A stretch of DNA of 54,503 bases from Bacillota bacterium (GTDB lineage Bacteria > Bacillota_I > Bacilli_A > RFN20 > CAG-288): assembly GCA_023459795.1 (NCBI GenBank), contig JAEWSP010000017.1, positions 1-54,503 on the forward strand, in the 5' to 3' direction. The notes below the pieces were generated by a model, which was not told the origin of the DNA, made no database searches, and saw only the letters and a program-made list of their open reading frames with translations. Both the position numbers and the translations under genes were made by a program. Positions 31,260 to 39,592 of this stretch are shown in pieces (position 1 is the stretch's first letter; each line of letters opens with the position of its first letter).

Positions 31260-33995
31260 ATGGCTGTAAAGAAGACAAAGGCAGTTAAGAAATCTTCCAA
31301 GTCCTCGTATGTCTCCGGTCAGTATGTCTATGCGTTCCAGGACGCCTTTGGAGTTGGCAAGGATGTTCTTACCCGTAAGGCTCTTTTAGGTGGCAAGGGC
31401 GCTGGTCTTGCTGAAATGAAGCACATCGGAATCAACATTCCGGATGGTTTCACTATCACTACCGAAGCCTGCACTCTGTATTATGATTCCGGCAGAAAGA
31501 TGCCTGCTAAGCTTCAGAAGCAGGTCAAGGATGGACTGAAGGAACTCGAGAAGAGATCCGGAAAGACCTTCGGAAAAGGCCCGAATCCTTTACTGGTATC
31601 GGTTCGCTCTGGCGCTAGGGTATCTATGCCCGGTATGATGGATACGATTCTGAACTTGGGCTTAAACGACGAAACCGTCGAAGCTTTGGCTGTCAAGTCC
31701 GGTAAGCCTCGCTTTGCCTATGATTGCTATCGTCGTTTTATCCTTATGTATACCAACATCGCCAAGGGATATCCGAGAACCGAGATGGACAAGATGCTCG
31801 ATGATGTCAAGATCCGCTTAGGCCTCAAGAACGATTATGAAGTTCCGGCCGAAGAGCTCAAGAACCTTATCGTCAAGTACAAGGCCGTCTACAAGAAGGT
31901 CTTCAACGAAGACTTCCCGTCTGATCCGACCATTCAGCTTATGACCGCTGTCGAAGCTATTTTCCACAGCTGGGATAACGACAGAGCTAACCTCTATCGT
32001 AAGATGAACAACATCCCGTATTCTTGGGGAACTGCTGTCAACGTCCAGATGATGGCTTTCGGAAATATGAACGAACAGTCCGGCACTGGTGTCGGATTCA
32101 CTCGTCATCCTACCGATGGTATCAATCAGATCTTCGCCGAGTACCTTATCGATGCTCAGGGCGAGGATGTTGTCTCCGGTGTCCGTACTCCTATGCACAT
32201 CGAAGAGCTCAACAAGAGACTTCCGAAGGTCTATGAGCAGCTTGTCAAGTCTGCCAAGATCCTTGAGAAGCACTATAAGGATATGCAGGATTTCGAGTTC
32301 ACCGTTGAAGACGGCAAGCTCTACTTCCTCCAGACCAGAAACGGAAAGCGTACTGGCCCGGCTGCCCTTAAGGTTGCTACCGATATGGTCAAGGAAGGAC
32401 TCATCAATGAACAGGAAGCTCTACTTAGAGTTGATCCGAGATCCCTTGATCAGCTTCTCCATCCGACCTTTGTCGATGCTTCCGAGAAGGCCGCTACAGT
32501 TATCGGCCACGGAAATCCGGCTGGCCCGGGTGCCGCTGTCGGTACCATTGTCTTCACCGCTGAGGATGCTCAGAAGGCCAAGGCTGCCAATAAGGATGCC
32601 CAGCTGATTCTTGTCCGTGGCGAGACTTCTCCGGAAGATCTCGGCGGCATGGTCGCTGCTGACGGTATTCTCACTATGCGTGGCGGTATGACTTCCCACG
32701 CTGCCGTTGTTGCCCGTCAGATCGGCAAGACCTGCATCACTGGATGCGGCGAAGCCCTCATCGACGATGTCAACAAGACCATGAAGCTCGGTGGCAAGCT
32801 CTACCATGAAGGAGATGTCATCTCCATCAATGGTTCGACTGGTACCATCTATGAAGGAAAGATCGACACCCAGGCTGGTGGCGACAACCCGAATTTCGTC
32901 AAGGTTCTCAAGTGGGCTGATATGTATGCCACGATGAAGGTCTTTGCTAATGCTGATACTCCGGAAGAAGCAGCCAACGCTCTTCGTTTCGGTGCCTGCG
33001 GCATCGGCCTCTGCCGTACGGAGCATATGTTCCGCGGCAAGGAAAGACTCATCATCATGCAGGAAATGATTCTTTCCAACACTACTGAAGAGAGAGAAAA
33101 GTATCTCGCTCAGCTCGAAGCGTTCCAGGAAGATGATTTCTACAAGATGTATCTCGCCCTCAACGGCGTCAACATCAATGTCCGTCTGCTCGACCCGCCG
33201 CTTGATGAATACCTCCCGAAGAAGAAGGAAGACATCGAGGACCTCGCCAAGAAGACTGGCAAGACCTTCGAAGAAGTCAACAACAAGGTCAACCAGCTCC
33301 ATATGACCAACCCGATGATGGGCTTACGTGGATGCCGTCTTGATGTTGTCTATCCGGAAATCGGCAGAATGCAGGCTCAGGCCGTCATCGCTGCTGCTCT
33401 CCATGCTGAGAAGACTCTCTCCGAGAAGAACGGAAAGGCAGTCCATATCACTGCTTCCATAATGGTTCCTCAGGTTGTTGAAGCCAAGGAATTCCGTTAC
33501 GTCAAGGGACTTGTCACCGAAGTCGCCGATAAGCTTATCGCCGCTTCCGATGATAAGAAGCTCAAGTACATCGTTGGAACGATGGTTGAGACTCCGAGAG
33601 CTGCTGTCACCTCTGACCTTATCGCCAAGGATGCTGCTTACTTCTCCTTCGGAACCAACGATCTTACTCAGTTCACTTACGGCTTCTCCCGTAACGACTA
33701 CTCTGCCTTCATCGGCTACTACACCGATAAGAAGATCCTTGATTTCGATCCGTTCAAGACCATCGATGATATCGGTGTCAAGAAGCTTCTTGCTTACTCC
33801 GTCAAGGAAGGAAAGGGTGCTAACCCGTCTCTCCATGCCGGTGTCTGCGGCGAAGCCGGCGGAGATCCGGAATCCATCGCTATCTTCCAGGATTGCGGTA
33901 TGGATTATGTCTCCTGCTCTCCGTTCCGTGTCCCTGGCGCCCGTCTTGCTGCCGCTCAGGCCAAGATCCGTGCTGATGGTAAGTACGAGTACTAA
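31260..33995 (+). CDS. ppdK: Pyruvate, phosphate dikinase
   Basis: 911 residues; typical enzymes are near 875, with about 25 extra at a Lys-rich N-terminus. Domains: ATP-grasp nucleotide-binding part (LLGGKGAGLAEM, RSGARVSMPGMMDTILNLG, ARVSM), the swivelling phosphohistidine domain with GGMTSHAAVVARQ (His480), and a C-terminal PEP/pyruvate barrel with GCRLDVVYPEI, FSFGTNDLTQFTYG and AGVCGEAGGD. It interconverts ATP + phosphate + pyruvate and AMP + PPi + PEP; in fermenters it often runs toward pyruvate to save ATP. A single-gene unit with a strong terminator. Codon bias is strong (GTC, CTC, AAG), as for highly expressed genes. Confidence 0.98.
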   Translation: MAVKKTKAVKKSSKSSYVSGQYVYAFQDAFGVGKDVLTRKALLGGKGAGLAEMKHIGINIPDGFTITTEACTLYYDSGRKMPAKLQKQVKDGLKELEKRSGKTFGKGPNPLLVSVRSGARVSMPGMMDTILNLGLNDETVEALAVKSGKPRFAYDCYRRFILMYTNIAKGYPRTEMDKMLDDVKIRLGLKNDYEVPAEELKNLIVKYKAVYKKVFNEDFPSDPTIQLMTAVEAIFHSWDNDRANLYRKMNNIPYSWGTAVNVQMMAFGNMNEQSGTGVGFTRHPTDGINQIFAEYLIDAQGEDVVSGVRTPMHIEELNKRLPKVYEQLVKSAKILEKHYKDMQDFEFTVEDGKLYFLQTRNGKRTGPAALKVATDMVKEGLINEQEALLRVDPRSLDQLLHPTFVDASEKAATVIGHGNPAGPGAAVGTIVFTAEDAQKAKAANKDAQLILVRGETSPEDLGGMVAADGILTMRGGMTSHAAVVARQIGKTCITGCGEALIDDVNKTMKLGGKLYHEGDVISINGSTGTIYEGKIDTQAGGDNPNFVKVLKWADMYATMKVFANADTPEEAANALRFGACGIGLCRTEHMFRGKERLIIMQEMILSNTTEEREKYLAQLEAFQEDDFYKMYLALNGVNINVRLLDPPLDEYLPKKKEDIEDLAKKTGKTFEEVNNKVNQLHMTNPMMGLRGCRLDVVYPEIGRMQAQAVIAAALHAEKTLSEKNGKAVHITASIMVPQVVEAKEFRYVKGLVTEVADKLIAASDDKKLKYIVGTMVETPRAAVTSDLIAKDAAYFSFGTNDLTQFTYGFSRNDYSAFIGYYTDKKILDFDPFKTIDDIGVKKLLAYSVKEGKGANPSLHAGVCGEAGGDPESIAIFQDCGMDYVSCSPFRVPGARLAAAQAKIRADGKYEY

Positions 33996-34008
33996 ATGGT
34001 AAAAAAAG

Positions 34009-34037
34009 ACCCGGTTCCGCAGGGAACCGGGTTTTTT
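34009..34037 (+). terminator. Intrinsic terminator of ppdK
   Basis: ACCCGGTTCC (34009-34018) pairs with GGAACCGGGT (34023-34032), then TTTTT. Confidence 0.93.
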
Positions 34038-34091
34038 GCTGTTCAAAGAAAGGTGAGTTATGCGATAATAGAAGCTAGCGAGGATGCAAAG

Positions 34092-35231
34092 ATGTCTAAT
34101 TTCTACCGAAACGACGGAATGGAGCAGGATACGTTCGACTTTCATAATCCGACAAGGATTATTTTCCGCCCGAATGGCGTTTCTGCAATCGGGCGGATTC
34201 TGAAAGAAAACTACCATTTCCATAAGATCCTTTGGATCTATGGGGGAGAGTCTCTGAAGAAGAATGGTACGTATGATATCATCGCTTCTTCTTTGAAGAA
34301 TGCCGGGATCGAATACCTGGAATTCGGAGGTGTCGAAGCAAACCCCGATATCTCTTTTGTTACCAAGATCCTCTATCAGGCAAAGCCTTACGAACCGGAA
34401 CTTGTCCTGGCGAGTGGAGGCGGAAGCGTTATGGATACGGCGAAGCTTGTTGCTGCCGGTATTTTCTACACCGGGAATCCGCTGGATTTCAATAAGAGGA
34501 TCGTTGCCCCTATCCACGCACTTCCTGTTGCCACTATTCCGACAATTGCGGCAAGCGGTAGCGAAAGCAGCAATTCCTGCGTTATCTCTGACCGGGCAAA
34601 GAATTTCAAAGGCGGATTCAATGCCGAAACCAACTACCCCCTTTTCTCTCTTTTAGACCCGGTTCTGGAATTCACTCTTCCTCCCTATCAGACCGGTGTC
34701 GGACTGGCCGATATGTTCTCCCATGCATTTGAACGGTATTTTTCTCCTTCCCACTGCTATGAACCAGCAGACGGAATGGCAATTGCCGTGATGAAGAACA
34801 TCGTATTAGCATCCAAATGGGTCTTCGGAAGTCCTGATAATTACGAAACCAGAAGAGCTATCATGCTTTGCTCTGCATTGGCGCATAACGGATTTGTCTC
34901 TTACGGAAAGAAGTTCTCTTTCCGTGTCCACCGGGCAGAACACTTCCTTTCCGGAAAATACCCGGGGCTTGTCCATGGTCAGGGGATTGCCCTTCTGCTA
35001 CCGAAGTTCTTGGAAGTGAACAAGGCAGTCCTTGCTGACAAGATCCATGAATTCGGCCATGAGGTATTCTCTATCCAGCCTTCCGACTCCTTGAAGGCGA
35101 CGATTGATGCCTTGAAAGACTGGCTGGATATGCTCCCGATCAAGCATAATTTCCAGGAACTCGGGTTCTTTGTTTCTGACAAGGACCTAACAAAAGCTTA
35201 TAGTTTACTAAGAATCAATCCGAAGAAATAA
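34092..35231 (+). CDS. Iron-containing alcohol dehydrogenase (butanol dehydrogenase-like)
   Basis: 379 residues from the ATG with GAGG 8 bases upstream; the longer open frame runs through the ppdK terminator and is not used. NAD(P)-binding motif VLASGGGSVMDTAKLVAAG near residue 100, then metal ligands in LADMFSHAFERYF (Asp and His), HRAEHFLSGKYPG and LVHGQGIA (two His). This matches the group of YqhD/BDH, which reduces aldehydes to alcohols with NAD(P)H to regenerate cofactor during fermentation. Next to PPDK it suits a fermentative metabolism. Cofactor and substrate are not determined. A GATAAT box with TGC upstream lies at 34061-34069. Confidence 0.93.
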   Translation: MSNFYRNDGMEQDTFDFHNPTRIIFRPNGVSAIGRILKENYHFHKILWIYGGESLKKNGTYDIIASSLKNAGIEYLEFGGVEANPDISFVTKILYQAKPYEPELVLASGGGSVMDTAKLVAAGIFYTGNPLDFNKRIVAPIHALPVATIPTIAASGSESSNSCVISDRAKNFKGGFNAETNYPLFSLLDPVLEFTLPPYQTGVGLADMFSHAFERYFSPSHCYEPADGMAIAVMKNIVLASKWVFGSPDNYETRRAIMLCSALAHNGFVSYGKKFSFRVHRAEHFLSGKYPGLVHGQGIALLLPKFLEVNKAVLADKIHEFGHEVFSIQPSDSLKATIDALKDWLDMLPIKHNFQELGFFVSDKDLTKAYSLLRINPKK

Positions 35232-35240
35232 CCCACGACA

Positions 35241-35249
35241 TGGTATAAT
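35241..35249 (+). promoter_or_regulatory. Extended -10 promoter of the 35.3 kb membrane protein
   Basis: TGGTATAAT, an extended -10, lies 45 bases before the ATG at 35294. Confidence 0.6.
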
Positions 35250-35293
35250 ATCCTAAGTTGAGTGTGCTAATTATAGAAAGAGGGGATTTCTCT

Positions 35294-36505
35294 ATGGAAG
35301 AAAATAAGAAAAACGAGTCTCCGGAAACAGTAGAGACAGCAAAGGCAGATAAGGTCCCGGCTGCTCCTGCTCCCAAAGAAAGCCCGGCTATCAATGAATT
35401 CTGGGATTTCAATGCTTCCTGGATTACGATGGTTATCTATGTCGCATATCTCGGTGGCATGATTTTCTTAGCCCGGTATTATTTCAATTCGACCATGAAT
35501 CCGAATGACAACTATTATGTCTTCCTCTTCATTCCGTTCCTGATCGGGCTTGCTGGTTCGGCTCTCCTTTACAACGTCTTCAAGACAGCAGTTGCCAAGA
35601 TTGCCGGATTCAAGGTTGTTTACTTCCGGATCCTCGGCATTCTCTTCGACCATTCCGGAAAGAAGACCCGGTGTTCCTATGATGTTACCAAGTTCGACCA
35701 GATGGAACTGAAGTTCGCTCCTGAAAACGGAGATACGAAGAAGAACCCTGCTCCTGTCTTCTTAGGCGGGCTTCTTGGAGAACTCCTGTTCATCGGTGCT
35801 GCTCTTGGCATCTATTTCGGCGTTAAAAACAGCAACTCCTTTGTTTCCGGCGCTGCTTTGTTTGCTATGATCTACGGCCTGGTCATTCCGCTATATGAGT
35901 TTATGCCTCTTCGTCAGGACAACCCGACAGATCTGTTCAACCTGGTTATGACCAAGAATATGGAACAGAGAACTGCCTTCAACATCGTTTCCCTGAACAG
36001 GGAATACGAACTTTCCGGAAAGGACTTCCTCTTTGCCCGCTTCGAAGACACTTCCTACTATCCGATTCATGTACTCTATAATGTCTATCTCGATGACCTC
36101 TATCAGAACCGCCTGGAAGAAGCCGTCAAGGATCTGAAGAAACTGAAGAAGTATAGTTTCCGTCTGGATGAAGGCGAACATTATCTTCCGGACAGCGAAT
36201 CTATCTATATCCATTACATCTGCGATGATGAGAACGGTGCAGAAAAGATCTATATGAAGATGAACGGGGATAAGCACAGTGCAACAAATCCTTCCCTGCT
36301 TAGCGACTACCGCACGGCTATCATGATCGAAGGATTCATCTCTTCCGATAAGGAAATGCTGACAAAGACGATCACCGGGTACAAGAAGAAGATCCAGGGA
36401 CTGGAAAAGTCTCCTCGAGTCGAGAAGGAAGAAGCAATGTTCGAACAGGCTTACAAGAAGATCCGGGAGAAGAAACCGAATCTGAAGCTTCCGGAGAATA
36501 TCTAA
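35294..36505 (+). CDS. Membrane protein of unknown function
   Basis: 403 residues from the ATG after AGGGGA. A Glu/Lys/Pro-rich cytosolic N-terminus (1-38) is followed by two helices (about 44-62 and 75-95), a cytosolic segment with DHSGKKTRCSYD, and two or more further helices (about 150-195), then a soluble C-terminal half of about 200 residues that is helical and charged, with YNVYLDDLYQNRLEEAVKDLKKLKKYSF. The last part may be TPR-like, but no clear repeat is seen. I do not recognise the family. It is a single gene between its own promoter and terminator. Confidence 0.85.
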   Translation: MEENKKNESPETVETAKADKVPAAPAPKESPAINEFWDFNASWITMVIYVAYLGGMIFLARYYFNSTMNPNDNYYVFLFIPFLIGLAGSALLYNVFKTAVAKIAGFKVVYFRILGILFDHSGKKTRCSYDVTKFDQMELKFAPENGDTKKNPAPVFLGGLLGELLFIGAALGIYFGVKNSNSFVSGAALFAMIYGLVIPLYEFMPLRQDNPTDLFNLVMTKNMEQRTAFNIVSLNREYELSGKDFLFARFEDTSYYPIHVLYNVYLDDLYQNRLEEAVKDLKKLKKYSFRLDEGEHYLPDSESIYIHYICDDENGAEKIYMKMNGDKHSATNPSLLSDYRTAIMIEGFISSDKEMLTKTITGYKKKIQGLEKSPRVEKEEAMFEQAYKKIREKKPNLKLPENI

Positions 36506-36507
36506 CC

Positions 36508-36530
36508 AAAGGGGCGGAAGCCCCTTTTTC
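36508..36530 (+). terminator. Intrinsic terminator of the 35.3 kb gene
   Basis: AAAGGGGC (36508-36515) pairs with GCCCCTTT (36520-36527), then TTC. Confidence 0.9.
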
Positions 36531-36628
36531 TGTGAAAGCCTTTGATATTTCACGTGAATAAAATGAAAATTTACGATAGATAAAAAGAAATTTCGATTTA
36601 CGCGTTTGAGGATAAAAAAACAAAACAA

Positions 36629-36659
36629 ATGAAAAACCGCCTTACGAGAAGGCGGTTTT
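36629..36659 (-). terminator. Intrinsic terminator of ssrA
   Basis: On the minus strand AAAACCGCCTT (36659-36649) pairs with AAGGCGGTTTT (36643-36633), with a T-run continuing after. It lies 11 bases past the tmRNA 3' end. Confidence 0.92.
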
Positions 36660-36669
36660 CGGTTTCATT

Positions 36670-37077
36670 TGGTGGAGATGGCGGGAGTCGAACCCGTGTC
36701 CAAACAGAGATTCAGAACCAGCACCACAGTTTCTTCGGCAATTGATTTTCAGAGTCTGCTGGATTGCCGACAGTCTTGCAAACTCCTAACACTCTCATTA
36801 GTCCGAGAAAAGGAAGTGTGAGCTTCTCTGGCGGACTCGGAATCTTTAATCCCAAGGAGAAGAATTCCGAAAGCTTCTTCTTGGGAGCACGGGGAGTTTA
36901 TAAGCTCCCGATTATATGGTTAACTAAGCCGAAGCTTAGGCAGCCATAGCGGCCATACGAGTGGCCGGAATGTGCATCATAACAGGTTTATTGGCACTTG
37001 TAATTGTGTCGGTTTTTAAGGGAACCACCCCACTGCACCGAGACCTCGTCTCTGCCTGTCGAAACCGGAACATCCCC
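36670..37077 (-). ncRNA. ssrA: Transfer-messenger RNA
   Basis: 408 nucleotides. The 5' end GGGGATG (37077-37071) pairs with CATCTCC before an encoded CCA (36672-36670) to form the alanine-type acceptor arm, and CGGGTTCGACTCCCG makes the T arm. The 5' part has TTCCGGTTTCGACAGGC, diagnostic of tmRNA. The tag frame begins at GCC (36995) and ends at TAA (36938-36936): ANKPVMMHIPATRMAAMAA. It rescues stalled ribosomes with SmpB. The tag ends AMAA and not the common ALAA. Upstream lie a good promoter, downstream a strong terminator. Confidence 0.97.
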
Positions 37078-37087
37078 AGGCTCTAGT

Positions 37088-37116
37088 AGGATAAGTGTTT
37101 GTTCCTCTGTTTTCAA
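37088..37116 (-). promoter_or_regulatory. Promoter of ssrA
   Basis: On the minus strand TTGAAA (37116-37111), 17-base spacer, TATCCT (37093-37088), with the mature 5' end 10 bases further. Confidence 0.8.
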
Positions 37117-37797
37117 GCTAAAGGCGAGAAAAGGAAAGGAAAAGAGAGAAAGAAAGCAGAAAAACAGCGGAAAGACCAATAGAACTTGTATTAGGATCCC
37201 ATAAATCGATTTGTGACTGATTAATACTACGGAGAGTCTTCTTATTTGTTTCCCATTGATTGAAAAGGCAAGAAAGCATTAAAATAGAAACCCCTTACAA
37301 TTTCCCGTTGGCGGTTGCTCTTTACACTTGGAATATAGGTGATGAAATAATCTGTCAAAAGTTCATTTTTATATTTATTATTATCAACCGGCAGGAAAGG
37401 CAAAAAATACATAAGCAAAAGGTTCTTCTAAAATAATGGTAAAAAAACATATAAATTACCTATTATGTTTGTCCTTGTCTTACTTGTTGATAAAAGATAC
37501 TGGAAAGCTTTTTTTCTGCTTCCTTATTTCTTCTTTTTTCGAACTGGTATTGCAGATACTATAGCTTCTCAAATTATAGAAAGCTGAAACCGTTTACATA
37601 TCCTTTCCTAAAAATGCCAAAAAGTTCCTAAAGTGCCTAATGTAAGCTCTATTTTCATTTCTTTTGGAACAAAATAGCCAAAAATCAGTGAAAACTGCAT
37701 TACTCTGATATTTTTGAAACACCTTTATCCAATATTATTGAAAAAATGAAACGTTTATATTGTTTTTATTCGTTTTGGAACACGAGGAGAAAAACTT
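37117..37797. other. Long AT-rich intergenic region before the MoxR operon
   Basis: About 680 bases with no plausible gene. It is much richer in A/T than the rest and has several A and T tracts. TGAAACCGTTTACA (37585-37598) resembles a CcpA cre site. TTTTGGAAC occurs twice, near 37663 and 37773, the second just before the ribosome binding site GAGGAG of the first operon gene. This may be the control region of the 8 kb operon; no RNA family is recognised. Confidence 0.55.
37585..37598 (+). promoter_or_regulatory. Possible catabolite-responsive element (cre)
   Basis: TGAAACCGTTTACA fits the near-palindromic CcpA consensus TGWAARCGYTWWCA with one or two deviations. CcpA itself is not in the window. 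Confidence 0.35.
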
Positions 37798-39444
37798 ATG
37801 AACGAAAACATCGGAAATGTAGAAACGAGCTTCAAACGTTTCAAGAGAAAGATCCTTAGGGAACATATCCTTAAATCTTCTTTGCTTTCTCTCACAATTG
37901 GCTTAGGTGCCACAGCAATCTGCGTTGCTTGCTTCAGATTAATAAGCCCATATGCGGTTATTGGTCTTCAGGTAGGAGTTGACGTCGGCGTCGGCGTTCT
38001 TGCCGCAGCTGCCGCTTTCCTATTATTCTATTTCCTGAAGAAGCCCACGGATGCAGCCATTGCCAAGCGTGTGGATACAGACCTCAACCTTCATGAGAAG
38101 GTCGCCACCATGGTTGAATTCAAGGATAAGAGCGGTCTTGTTATCGATAGACAGCGTAAGGATAGCTTAGAGAAGCTGGAGAAGCGCCCGACGAAGGCTG
38201 TTCCGGTTCGTCTTGCTGTCTGGAGCGTTCCAGTTCTTATTGCTGCTGCTGGATTATTCATCGGATCCTTCTTTGCTCCGAAGAATGCCATCGGCGAAAA
38301 GATTGCTGAAATCAATGGCGACAAGCCGGATAAGGATGATTGGAATAAGAAGACCCATGATGATGTAGAAGATGCAAAGGATGAGATTGCTGATGACAAG
38401 GCTGACCAGGACTTTGCTGATGAGGCGGAGAAGATCCTGGATGACCTCGAGGAAAGCCTGAAAGATGATACGGATGTGGATTCCCGTCAGGAAAAGATTG
38501 ATGAAGCCAAGAAGGAACTGGATGATGCCTTGGATGAGGCCAATTCCAATGATGAAATCGGCGACAAGTTATCCCAGAGCGATGATGAAGCTTTGAAGGC
38601 ACTTGGCGAAGCCATCAAGTCTGGCGACCAGGCTGCCATCAAGAAGGCTCTCGAAGATCTTAAGAAGGAATTGAATGATCTTTCTGGCGATGAACTGAAC
38701 AAGAAGCTTCAGGACATTGCTGACGAAATCAAGGATGCCACTTCCGGTGTCGATGATTCCGATCAGATGAAGAAAGATTTGAATGATCTTGCCGATAACC
38801 TTTCCGATAATGCAAACGACAATCAGAACAACGGTCAGACGGATGATCAGTCTCACAATCGTTCCGACAAGGATATCGACAATGCCGAGAAGAGCCTTAC
38901 GGATGATGCTCAGCAGCAGCAGAACAATCAGCAGGCTGCTGATGATGCCAAGAAGGAAATGGATGATATGGCTAACCCTGATCAGGATCAGGATCAGCAG
39001 CAGGGCGATCAGGGACAGCAGGGTGATCAGGGACAGCAAGGTGAGCAAGGACAGCAAGGAGACCAGTCCGGTTCCCAGTCTGGCTCCCAGTCCGGTTCCC
39101 AGTCCGGTTCCCAGTCTGGCTCCCAGTCTGGTTCTCAGTCTGGTTCCCAGTCCGGTTCTCAGTCTGGTTCTCAGTCCGGTTCTCAGTCTGGTTCCGGTCA
39201 GAGTTCCGGCGAGGGTCAGGGATCTGGTTCTGGTGCTTCCGGAGGAAACGGCGGTTCCCAGTATGGCTCCAATGATAGCGTTTATACCGAAAACGGAAGC
39301 TCCGAATATGGCGATGTTATCGATGACTACCACAATGGCGCCATCGATGATGCTAATGCCGGCGGAGATGATGATCTGACTGGCGATACTGACGATTACT
39401 TCAACTATCTCTACAACGGAGATGGCGATCAGCCGAATCCGTAG
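37798..39444 (+). CDS. Membrane-anchored acidic protein with QSGS repeats, MoxR operon
   Basis: 548 residues. Three helices (about 28-52, 58-80 and 139-162) enclose a cytosolic segment with DLNLHEKVATMVEFKDK. Everything after residue 165 is predicted outside: an Asp/Lys-rich helical or coiled-coil region (170-350), a Gln/Asn/Asp-rich linker, eleven QSGS repeats (about 423-466) and an acidic Tyr/Gly tail. GAGGAG lies 9 bases before ATG. It is the first gene of the operon with moxR, DUF58 and two VWA genes. In layout it recalls the large membrane proteins (DUF4175 type) that lead MoxR operons in other phyla, but that is analogy. Function unknown. Confidence 0.88.
   Translation: MNENIGNVETSFKRFKRKILREHILKSSLLSLTIGLGATAICVACFRLISPYAVIGLQVGVDVGVGVLAAAAAFLLFYFLKKPTDAAIAKRVDTDLNLHEKVATMVEFKDKSGLVIDRQRKDSLEKLEKRPTKAVPVRLAVWSVPVLIAAAGLFIGSFFAPKNAIGEKIAEINGDKPDKDDWNKKTHDDVEDAKDEIADDKADQDFADEAEKILDDLEESLKDDTDVDSRQEKIDEAKKELDDALDEANSNDEIGDKLSQSDDEALKALGEAIKSGDQAAIKKALEDLKKELNDLSGDELNKKLQDIADEIKDATSGVDDSDQMKKDLNDLADNLSDNANDNQNNGQTDDQSHNRSDKDIDNAEKSLTDDAQQQQNNQQAADDAKKEMDDMANPDQDQDQQQGDQGQQGDQGQQGEQGQQGDQSGSQSGSQSGSQSGSQSGSQSGSQSGSQSGSQSGSQSGSQSGSGQSSGEGQGSGSGASGGNGGSQYGSNDSVYTENGSSEYGDVIDDYHNGAIDDANAGGDDDLTGDTDDYFNYLYNGDGDQPNP
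39064..39195 (+). repeat. Eleven 12-base repeats encoding QSGS
   Basis: CAG-TCN-GGN-TCN is repeated eleven times in frame with synonymous third-base changes only. It is flanked by related GDQGQQ repeats (39004-39060). Confidence 0.95.
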
Positions 39445-39483
39445 TTATCCACACTTGTTCTTCCGGTACGTTAACAAAAGATC

Positions 39484-39540
39484 GAAAGGGAACGGAGGTT
39501 AAGCTAAATCCTCTTAGCATACTCCGCCCCTTTCTTTTTT
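39484..39540 (+). terminator. Branched hairpin with U tail before moxR
   Basis: GAAAGGG pairs with CCCTTTC, CGGAG with CTCCG, and GCTAA with TTAGC at the apex, followed by TTTTTT. It lies between the first gene and moxR, so it may thin transcription into the rest of the operon. Confidence 0.7.
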
Positions 39541-39592
39541 AAAGAAGAGAAGACTGGTCTTGTTGAAGGAACTAATGAAAGGGTCTTGTACC

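Noticed and set aside
33996..34091. Longer N-terminus of the alcohol dehydrogenase
   Set aside because: The upstream codons run through the ppdK terminator and have no ribosome binding site; the ATG at 34092 has one and fits the family.
37117..37797. Small gene or structured RNA upstream of the MoxR operon
   Set aside because: All frames are broken by stops, and I could not find a convincing extended fold; kept as a control region.
38569..39333. Minus-strand open frame opposite the QSGS repeats
   Set aside because: Pure Leu/Thr/Arg repeats made by the complement of the microsatellite; no start signal.
39445..39453. Perfect DnaA box TTATCCACA after the first MoxR-operon gene
   Set aside because: A single box, with no others nearby, no dnaA/dnaN genes and no AT-rich unwinding element; most likely chance.
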